Shown piece by piece: positions 35,160 to 40,776 of a stretch of 64,000 bases of DNA (positions within the stretch are counted from its first letter, which is position 1; each line of letters starts with the position of its first letter). This DNA is from Flavobacterium sp. (GTDB lineage Bacteria > Bacteroidota > Bacteroidia > Flavobacteriales > Flavobacteriaceae). A program made the position numbers and the translations under genes. Under the pieces are notes generated by a model. The model ran no database searches, had not been told where the DNA came from, and saw only the letters and a program-made list of their open reading frames with translations. The stretch lies in contig NZ_JBCNKR010000005.1 of the NCBI RefSeq assembly GCF_039595935.1, forward strand, positions 186,001 through 250,000, read 5' to 3'.

Positions 35160-35888
35160 TTATTCGGACAAGAGTCCTAATTCAATTATTTCTCTAATGC
35201 TGTGTGTTTTTAGCTTTTCTTCCAGAGATGCATAATAATCATCCTCAAGCATCATATACACAAAATTACCACGATTAAGCTTAGAGGGCAAAGTATGAAG
35301 ACTAGATTTCACTTCACAGTTTTCATTTTTACATTTTATCTTTTTAATTGACTCTATATCTATTAATAGAGATGTCATTTCGCAACATAATTCTGTAGTG
35401 TCGTCCACAGAATAACTATATTTTTTTGATGGTTGCATATTGTGCTTTGAATCCAATAAAACAATTTGGAAGCTTCTATTATTGAAATCCCAAAAGCCAA
35501 TTATTCGCCCTAAAGCTTGTGATATTTGAAATTGAAAAAATGGGAATTCTTCTTCGTTCTTTATAATGTCTTCAGAAATCCAAGTAAAATCCGTTCTAGA
35601 ATATGGAATGTTTTTTGCTGACCAATTGATCTTGTGGTATCTATTGGCATTTCTTAATCTTTGATTTTTTTCAAATTCTTGTGGATTAGCATTAGATAAT
35701 TCTTTTAATTTTTCTAAAAACGACACAAACCATTTAGTGCTTGTTTCTCCCAATCCGAAGTATTCTATTTGCTTAAAATATTCAAAAGAGAACGACCATT
35801 TTTCAGAGAATGAGAATTTCCCAGTTATTGGTTTTGTTATATCTAATGGAGTTCCTACAGGTATTTTTGGTCTAGACGGCTGAAGCAT
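35160..35888 (-). CDS. Putative toxin partner of a Panacea-domain antitoxin
   Basis: This 242-residue protein is unfamiliar to me. It has a possibly folded core (FQFQISQALGRIIGFWDFNNRSFQIVLLDSKHNMQPSKKY, about 115-155) and a Cys-containing segment CKNENCEV, and it ends in helical ELGLLSE. The gene starts 2 bp after the Panacea-domain gene stops, on the same strand, so the two are translationally linked. Panacea antitoxins pair with many unrelated toxins, and position is the only reason for the toxin call. Confidence 0.6.
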   Translation of the reverse strand: MLQPSRPKIPVGTPLDITKPITGKFSFSEKWSFSFEYFKQIEYFGLGETSTKWFVSFLEKLKELSNANPQEFEKNQRLRNANRYHKINWSAKNIPYSRTDFTWISEDIIKNEEEFPFFQFQISQALGRIIGFWDFNNRSFQIVLLDSKHNMQPSKKYSYSVDDTTELCCEMTSLLIDIESIKKIKCKNENCEVKSSLHTLPSKLNRGNFVYMMLEDDYYASLEEKLKTHSIREIIELGLLSE

Positions 35889-35890
35889 AT

Positions 35891-36361
35891 CTAAGAAAGT
35901 CTAGCAGAATAATAGCTTTTCATAACCTCTGTGTCAATATCTACTTCACATCGTTGATAAGGCCCATAACCTTCTCTTGCTTCAATCCAAGGTTTTTCAT
36001 TATGCGTCATGTGTTCTAATTGAGTAGAGCTAAATTTAGCGTATGCATCTAGAACATTATCAATATGTATCTTTTCCTCACTTGTTAATGTATCAATATT
36101 TTGCATATTTAATATGTCATTGACATGCATTTCGCTGTATAAATACTTTTTATCTCTATATAGATTGTAAATCTCTCTATTAACAGGCCCATGTATCCAC
36201 GCTTGAAATTCAGATTCGAACATTTTGGTTCCATTGAAAACCAAATGCCAAGCTTGTACATAATATAAAAGTTTTTGATGTTTTAAAGTATCTAAAGAAT
36301 TTCCTCCTTCACTTTTCAAGCGAAAAATGATATAGTCTGAAACTTGTCTAACATTTACCAT
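35891..36361 (-). CDS. Panacea (DUF4065, SocA-like) antitoxin
   Basis: The 156-residue protein matches the Panacea fold: VSDYIIFRLKSEG, LKHQKLLYYVQAWHLVF, FQAWIHGPVNREIYNLYR and a C-terminal LEHMTHNEKPWIEAREG. I start it at the ATG at 36361 (MVNVRQVSDY); an upstream in-frame ATG would add 22 basic, unlikely residues. Panacea proteins neutralise diverse toxins and are known from phage-defence toxin-antitoxin pairs. It is first in a two-gene leftward operon. Confidence 0.88.
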   Translation of the reverse strand: MVNVRQVSDYIIFRLKSEGGNSLDTLKHQKLLYYVQAWHLVFNGTKMFESEFQAWIHGPVNREIYNLYRDKKYLYSEMHVNDILNMQNIDTLTSEEKIHIDNVLDAYAKFSSTQLEHMTHNEKPWIEAREGYGPYQRCEVDIDTEVMKSYYSARLS

Positions 36362-36467
36362 AATTTTTACTTTTAAAAATTCGCATTTAATCCGCAAAAA
36401 ACAATTGAAATGATGAGGAATTAACAATATTCTAATAGGTTTTGTTAGAATATCACAAAGTCTTACT

Positions 36468-36523
36468 GTTATGCTTTTTTAGGTTTTTTGAATCTAGATT
36501 CAAAAAACCTAAAAAAGCATAAC
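36468..36523. repeat. Perfect 56-bp palindrome
   Basis: Two 28-bp arms meet with no spacer at TCT|AGA (36495/36496). The left arm begins GTTATGCTTTTTTAGG and every base is matched on the right. It lies about 107 bp upstream of the Panacea antitoxin start. It is too long and perfect for a typical operator and lacks a loop, so a cruciform-forming site, replication-related site or assembly artefact are all possible. Confidence 0.85.
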
Positions 36524-36742
36524 ACGCGCAAAGCTACGGTTTTATACTGAAAAAAGCAAATTTTGTAAATAACTTCCTCTTTTTGATTGAAATATTAATC
36601 GAATTTAAATTATTTTTTAATTGAATCTTTACTGTTTTCCGTAAAGTATTTTTTTCTAATTATATATACCTATAATTGTTCCATGTTACCCTTTTTATTT
36701 ATTTTTTGTATTGTAAAAATATTCGTACTTAAATACGTTATT

Positions 36743-36875
36743 GCTAAATCTAAACTACCACCCTGAGACTCAATAGCTTCTCGATTTAACAAGCAAATAA
36801 TGTATGTGAGATACGCCGTCATGGCGTGGCTTTGCATCATTGCTTGTTTAAGGGTGTGGTAGCCCGGGATTTAGC
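36743..36875. ncRNA. Nested, three-level stem-loop element
   Basis: Paired segments in order from outside: GCTAAATC with GATTTAGC (36743-36750, 36868-36875), CTACCA-CCCT with AGGG-TGGTAG (36755-36764, 36851-36862), AACAAGCAA with TTGCTTGTT (36788-36796, 36840-36848), and ACGCC with GGCGT (36813-36817, 36823-36827). All four stems nest without crossing over 133 bp. It could be an RNA, a MITE-like element or a folded recombination site. The downstream gene begins 62 bp further. Confidence 0.55.
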
Positions 36876-36937
36876 TTGGTGTAAATGTCCACGCTTCTTT
36901 TTTCACTAAACATTTATAAATCCTAACTACCACCACA

Positions 36938-37714
36938 ATGAAAAAGCACTACCAAAAGTACTGCATGCATTTCGCGTATGCCATTATTTCCATTTCCACA
37001 TTCTTATTTTCTACACGGGCAGTTGGCCAAGAAAACAATTCTCTATCAATTACAGAAGACATCTGCAAATACATGAAGGAGAAAGATTTAAAATTTCTAC
37101 GAATAATTCATGACACAATTGTGGAAACTAAAAGGCCTGTTTTATTCATGAGTAACGAACTTTTAAATGACGATGAAATCATTGGTTCATATTCCGCAAT
37201 TCCAACTCAGTATCTGTATGCTCGAAGAGATGATCGTCAAGGGGATTATATTTAAGCTCAAGAAATGATAAAAATTGTTCAAAAATTGGGGTACAAGGTT
37301 TATGAGACAAATGAAACTTACTACGAGAACTACTATTACATTAAATCTAAAACTTGTAAAATAAAGCTTGACAATTAGACATACAATGAATTGAAAAAGA
37401 ATCCATCTTACATTACTTCATTAGATAATTACCAGATCAAGCTAAAGTCTTTAATTTAACAAACTGTTCCACACTCAAAAATTCTCGACAAATACCTTGC
37501 TCTTTATCGTATTCAGAGAAATAAAATGTCTATTGCCAATATAAACGCTTGGAACAATGCAACTACACAAGCACAAAAACTTAATAACCAAATTGCAAAG
37601 TTAGAAGAACAATACGCTGGCAATTATTCTTTTACACCATTTGATCGCATGATGGGTTCGAGACAGCAATTTACTGATAATCTAGGAGCTTCAAAAGGAG
37701 TATTAGGAATGTGA
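36938..37714 (+). pseudogene. Secreted-protein gene with three in-frame stop codons
   Basis: One reading frame of 259 codons runs from a signal-peptide-like start (MKKHYQKYCMHFAYAI...AVGQ) to a terminator at 37721-37751, interrupted only by TAA at 37253, TAG at 37376 and TAA at 37457. The sequence between the stops stays protein-like (AQEMIKIVQKLGYKVYETNE; TYNELKKNPSYITSLDNYQI; MSIANINAWNNATTQAQKLN). All three could come from Gln codons by one C-to-T change each. I recognise no family. It is either a recently silenced gene or, less likely, read through the stops. Confidence 0.6.
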
Positions 37715-37720
37715 TAACAT

Positions 37721-37751
37721 AAAACTCCTGCTCAATGAGCGGGAGTTTTTT
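37721..37751 (+). terminator. Terminator of the stop-interrupted gene
   Basis: AAAACTCC-T-GCTC pairs with GAGC-G-GGAGTTTT over a 3-nt loop with T-run. On the other strand it also ends the leftward ART-like gene. Confidence 0.85.
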
Positions 37752-37765
37752 ATAATAACTTAACT

Positions 37766-38335
37766 TTAGACAGCATCTTTATACTTTTCTGGGTAAATTA
37801 GGTTATGCTCTCTAAAATTGACTTTCTTTAAATCATAAATACATAACTGAATTGGCGGTAATAGGTTAAGAAATTGATTTTTACCTATTTCGAACGGCAT
37901 TTTTAAATTATAGGTCAAATTTTTTGCCCCAATTGACAGCTCACCAGAAACTCGTACAGAAGTGAAATGATCAATACCAACTATATTTCTCATGTAATAC
38001 AGAATATCTGAAACAGTTGTGTTTTTGTGGTCATCTTCAAGATCTTGTTCTAAAACTAATTTTACCATTGAATTAAATAATGCTAAATGTTCCGGTTCCC
38101 CATGCAAATCCAAACAGTATCTAGTATCAAAATCACATTCAGCTTTCCATACCATGTAAGGAACGCGTAGTTTATACTCGCCCCACCAATGGCTTAAATC
38201 TTCAAAGGTATCCCAAAAGTAATATCCATGTCCCAACCATGCATCATCATTACTGCATAATATTGGTCCGTTTTCTTTAATTTCTTTTGGATTTCCTTTA
38301 TCTTTTACTGTTTGATAAAGTACTTTTTTTGCCAT
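37766..38335 (-). CDS. ADP-ribosyltransferase-like toxin (CmdT-like)
   Basis: The 189-residue protein starts MAKKVLYQTVKDKGNPKEI and has the motif WLGHGYYFWDTFEDLSHWWG (residues 33-52), which resembles the core of compact ADP-ribosyltransferase folds (G-x-G-x-YF...W). It follows a SecB-like gene on the same strand with a one-base overlap (TAATG), so the two are translationally coupled. A SecB-like chaperone, a small protein and an ART toxin together make up the CmdTAC anti-phage system, in which CmdT ADP-ribosylates mRNA. The ART assignment is from motif shape; the catalytic Glu is not certain. Confidence 0.7.
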   Translation of the reverse strand: MAKKVLYQTVKDKGNPKEIKENGPILCSNDDAWLGHGYYFWDTFEDLSHWWGEYKLRVPYMVWKAECDFDTRYCLDLHGEPEHLALFNSMVKLVLEQDLEDDHKNTTVSDILYYMRNIVGIDHFTSVRVSGELSIGAKNLTYNLKMPFEIGKNQFLNLLPPIQLCIYDLKKVNFREHNLIYPEKYKDAV

Positions 38336-38751
38336 TACACTACTGTTGTATTATTGCGTAATGGTTCTCCAAGTTCAACCAAATTAAATGTAGGTAGAAC
38401 CAATGCAGTTATATTAGCCTGTACAGTTAATATACTAACTCCCGATCTTAAGTACGGAAATAAGATTGCAATTGCATTTGAGTAGAAATAAGGAGGGATT
38501 TCTGAAAGTGAATTTACATCTTGCAATTGAAACGTACCAATGCAATTAACCTTAATGAAGTTATCTTCTCTATCTGTTTTAGGAAAAGCAGTAAATGCCA
38601 AGTGAATATCAAATAGATTTTGGGATTCATTATACTCTCCTCTTACATCAAAATTTACATTAACATCTTTAGGCGTATCCTTTTGAAAATTAAGTTCAAA
38701 TTTATTAAAAAAGTAGTTTGTTAGTTGAAACTTGGCTGGTGTAGTGCTCAT
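38335..38751 (-). CDS. SecB-like chaperone of a toxin-antitoxin-chaperone system (CmdC-like)
   Basis: The 138-residue protein has the SecB fold signature: strands from FELNF and VNFDVRGEY onward, then FYSNAIAILFPYLRSGVSILTVQANITALVLPTFNLVELG (about residues 89-128), which matches the SecB helix and following loop. Housekeeping SecB is not expected in this lineage in such a context, so it is likely a dedicated chaperone for a labile antitoxin. It is the middle gene of a leftward trio, 43 bp after the 81-residue gene and overlapping the ART-like gene. Confidence 0.87.
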   Translation of the reverse strand: MSTTPAKFQLTNYFFNKFELNFQKDTPKDVNVNFDVRGEYNESQNLFDIHLAFTAFPKTDREDNFIKVNCIGTFQLQDVNSLSEIPPYFYSNAIAILFPYLRSGVSILTVQANITALVLPTFNLVELGEPLRNNTTVV

Positions 38752-38794
38752 GTTATTTTATTTATGATTTTGGATAAAAATAACACGTTTTAGT

Positions 38795-39040
38795 CTATAA
38801 AAAAACAAAACCCGAAGAAATTTCTTCGGGTTTATTATTTATAGGTTGATTTCCGTTTATTGTTACACGACCAATTTGACTTGGACTTGATCCGTATTGA
38901 ATCTCTGCAAAACAGAGAAATTCATTTAATTTCGGGCCGCCTTTTGGTGCATTTTCTTTAGCTTTTTTCCAGCCTTTTAAAACTTCCTCTCTAGGAGTCT
39001 CTCGAAAATACTTCTTTAAATCTTCTAAAATATTTTCCAT
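38795..39040 (-). CDS. Small protein, likely antitoxin (CmdA-like)
   Basis: The 81-residue protein begins MENILEDLKKYFRETPREEVLKGWKKAKE and ends in a hydrophobic tail (GFVFL, residues 77-81). A hydrophobic C-terminal tail is what chaperone-dependent antitoxins use to bind a SecB-like chaperone. It is the first gene of the trio. The codons for PEEISSG form a perfect 20-bp palindrome followed by T-rich sequence, so the 3' end overlaps an intrinsic terminator. The antitoxin call rests on size, position and tail; similar N-termini occur in unrelated small proteins. Confidence 0.6.
   Translation of the reverse strand: MENILEDLKKYFRETPREEVLKGWKKAKENAPKGGPKLNEFLCFAEIQYGSSPSQIGRVTINGNQPINNKPEEISSGFVFL
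38796..38830 (-). terminator. Terminator overlapping the 3' end of the CmdA-like gene
   Basis: CCCGAAGAAATTTCTTCGGG (38811-38830) is a perfect palindrome followed on the minus strand by TTTTGTTTTTT. It lies inside the last codons of the small gene and before the SecB-like gene, so transcription may partly stop between them. Confidence 0.65.
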
Positions 39041-39480
39041 GACATTTCGTTTTGGTTAATAATTAACTCACAATATAGTTGCTAATCGCGACAAAAGTAT
39101 ACAATTGACTCAATGAACTGATATTAAAAATATTAAATTTTAAGTTTAAAACGTAATTTTTAATGATTCTAAATAATAATATCTCTGATTATATATTCCT
39201 TTTAAAATTCTTAATGCAAATTTACAACCTTAAATTCAATTATAAATGCGTATTAATACTTGTTTAACTTTGTTTTGTACCTACAATTCAATCTTAGTAT
39301 AAGCTTCTCCATTTTTAATTTAGCTTTCAAATATAGCGACATATAATAATTTTTTTCAACTACTTGCAATGGCACCAAACATATATGTTTGGATTTTGAA
39401 CAGGTATGTTAAGATAATAAACACTAATTTAAAATTAATATTATAATCTATAACATCTTTCATTAATTACAATTTGATGT
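39041..39480. other. Gene-free AT-rich region
   Basis: No gene is seen in these 440 bp. The only notable sequence is an 18-bp perfect palindrome, CCAAACATATATGTTTGG (39375-39392), which could be an operator. Confidence 0.5.
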
Positions 39481-39635
39481 TTAAAAATTACCACATAAAT
39501 TAATTGTTTTCTTTTCTTCTTCATTAACAGTTTCGTCTTCCTTGCTGTCAATTGATTCTCTTTAACTGTTGTTTGTTGTTCTTCCTGCACAGGTTTAAAA
39601 CTTTCTTGAATATGATTTGAAAGTGTTTTCATCAT
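39481..39635 (-). pseudogene. Small Bacteroidetes ORF with a frameshift
   Basis: The frame begins MMKTLSNHIQESFKPVQEEQQTTVKE, a start typical of small Bacteroidetes proteins (MKxLSxHIxES). After a shift near 39555 it continues in another frame as SIDSKEDETVNEEEKKTINLCGNF and stops at 39481. Unshifted, the first frame runs to 39441 with basic, unlikely residues. About 50 residues in total. Function unknown; moderately speculative. Confidence 0.4.
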
Positions 39636-39797
39636 ATTGATTATTGTTTATGTATAATTGAACAATAATCCATAGTTTGAAAACATTTCTTAGGCAAATG
39701 TACATCCCAAGTTGACGATAAAACGAATTTTTGACATTGTGTTTTCTGTTGTTTCAGTAAGTTTTAAATCCTTTTTCAAACAATAATAGCAATTCGC

Positions 39798-39805
39798 TAT
39801 ATTTG
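39798..39805 (+). promoter_or_regulatory. -7 box (TATATTTG) of the 65-aa gene
   Basis: TATATTTG fits TAnnTTTG and sits 20 bp before the ATG at 39826. Confidence 0.55.
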
Positions 39806-39825
39806 ATAAACTTAAAACTAAAACT

Positions 39826-40023
39826 ATGAAAGGATTTATTAAAATTACCGATTTACATGACCGAGAACATTATCTAAACTTAGCTTATATTTTAAAATTT
39901 GAACCAGTAGAAAATGCAAATGCAAATTCAGCTATATTTATTGTAGGCTTAGAAAAAGTAACAAAGCTTTACACTAAAACAACAGCTGAAGAAATTGCAG
40001 ACATGATAGCATTAGCTAGCTAA
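39826..40023 (+). CDS. Small uncharacterised protein, FlbD-like pattern (65 aa)
   Basis: The 65-residue protein reads FIKITDLHDREHYLNLAYILKFEPVENANANSAIFIVGLEKVTKLYTKTTAEEIADMI. Its strand-strand-helix pattern (I-x-LTD, N-x-x-xI, a central strand, then x-VxE-x-x-EI) resembles the FlbD fold and small Bacteroidetes proteins of that shape. It has its own promoter box and terminator (40041-40074). It is the last island gene. Function unknown. Confidence 0.65.
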   Translation: MKGFIKITDLHDREHYLNLAYILKFEPVENANANSAIFIVGLEKVTKLYTKTTAEEIADMIALAS

Positions 40024-40040
40024 AGAAATAGAATATATAA

Positions 40041-40074
40041 AAAATCGGCTCACGTAATTAGTAAGCCGATTTTT
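40041..40074 (+). terminator. Terminator of the 65-aa gene
   Basis: AAAATCGGCT pairs with AGCCGATTTT followed by T. Confidence 0.8.
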
Positions 40075-40476
40075 CAATTTTAAGAGTGGTATACTGGGTA
40101 TATCATTATCTATTTTTATTTATTAAATATAGATTAATTTATTCAGTGATTTTAATTTCATTTATCACTTTATAAACAGGATTCACGATCCAGACCAATG
40201 ATATTATTGAGTCAGTTTTTGTTCTCATAGACACTCCTTATTTAAAATTGAGTCTAGATATTCAAAACGTGCCAAAACTATTTATCCAAACCATACCCAA
40301 AAAATATAGTCCAAGTTGCCAATTTACCCAATTTATAACCTTAATAATTCACAATATGGATTATTATATGTTGTATCATAATGACATTTTTAATACTTTT
40401 ACATATATTAAAGTACATTGACTCACTGCTATTAAATTGATCAAGGAAACAAAGGGCTCCAATGTATATCATTATA

Positions 40477-40497
40477 AATGGGACCTATTCGGCTACC
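40477..40497. repeat. Subterminal 21-bp repeat, right copy
   Basis: Identical to 15091-15111 near the left end. ACCTATTC within it (40483-40490) is inverted as GAATAGGT at 40545-40552, 6 bp before the att core, which fits paired integrase arm sites. Confidence 0.7.
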
Positions 40498-40558
40498 CTT
40501 TTTGGAAGAGTACTTGAAAACACCAGTAAAATCAACGGATTAAGGAATAGGTAGGTCG

Positions 40559-40578
40559 TCCTGCCACCCCGACAAAAG
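40559..40578. repeat. att core, right border (attR)
   Basis: The 20-bp sequence is identical to the end of tRNA-Pro plus the first downstream bases (14608-14627). It is followed by AAAAGTC...GACTTTT hairpin (about 40574-40610), probably the displaced original terminator of the tRNA. Confidence 0.88.
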
Positions 40579-40636
40579 TCTTTTCATTTTTGAAAAGACT
40601 TTTTTTTTTGCAATAGACTCAAAAACAAACTATTTA

Positions 40637-40717
40637 AAACATAGCCCGTGGTTTCAACCACGGGGACAATTATATATTACGATATTTTTCCCGTGGTTAA
40701 AACCACGGGCTATGTTT
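40637..40717. repeat. REP-like inverted doublet
   Basis: Two hairpins, CCCGTGGTTTCAACCACGGG (40645-40664) and CCCGTGGTTAAAACCACGGG (40690-40709), stand inverted to each other, framed by an 18-bp perfect repeat with AAACATAGCCCGTGG (40637-40654 with 40700-40717). This is the layout of BIME-type REP pairs. It lies just outside the island. Confidence 0.75.
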
Positions 40718-40722
40718 AAAAA

Positions 40723-40760
40723 AACCTCTAAAAATCAATTGATCATTAGAGGTTATTTTT
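40723..40760 (-). terminator. Terminator of the GH55-like gene
   Basis: AACCTCTAA pairs with TTAGAGGTT around a 14-nt loop. A-run on the plus strand supplies the T-run for the leftward gene. Confidence 0.7.
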
Positions 40761-40776
40761 AATATTACATTTTGTT

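Larger units (their letters stand above)
36362..36937. other. 576-bp gene-free region with a perfect palindrome and a nested stem-loop
   Basis: No gene is seen. The region holds a small hairpin (TATTCTAA...TTAGAATA, about 36428-36452), the perfect palindrome at 36468-36523 and the structured element at 36743-36875. The stretch between (36530-36740) is AT-rich and featureless. Confidence 0.6.
14608..40578. mobile_element. Defence-rich genomic island integrated at tRNA-Pro
   Basis: The island is defined by the 20-bp direct repeat at both ends, a tyrosine integrase just inside the left end and a 21-bp subterminal repeat near both ends (15091-15111 and 40477-40497). It carries a MobA-like gene but no relaxase, coupling protein or type IV secretion genes, so it could at best be mobilised by a helper or move by its integrase. 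Cargo is mostly defence or toxin-antitoxin genes plus IS remnants. Genes on both sides are ordinary chromosomal genes. Confidence 0.85.
40024..40776. other. Right island border and flank without a gene
   Basis: No gene is seen in these 753 bp. In order they contain the terminator of the 65-aa gene, an AT-rich gap, the right subterminal repeat (40477-40497), the att core (40559-40578), a terminator-like hairpin, a REP-like doublet (40637-40717) and the terminator of the GH55-like gene. Confidence 0.65.

Noticed and set aside
39441..39635. 64-aa unshifted ORF
   Set aside because: Past residue 26 the translation is basic and unlike the family; the other frame looks more protein-like.
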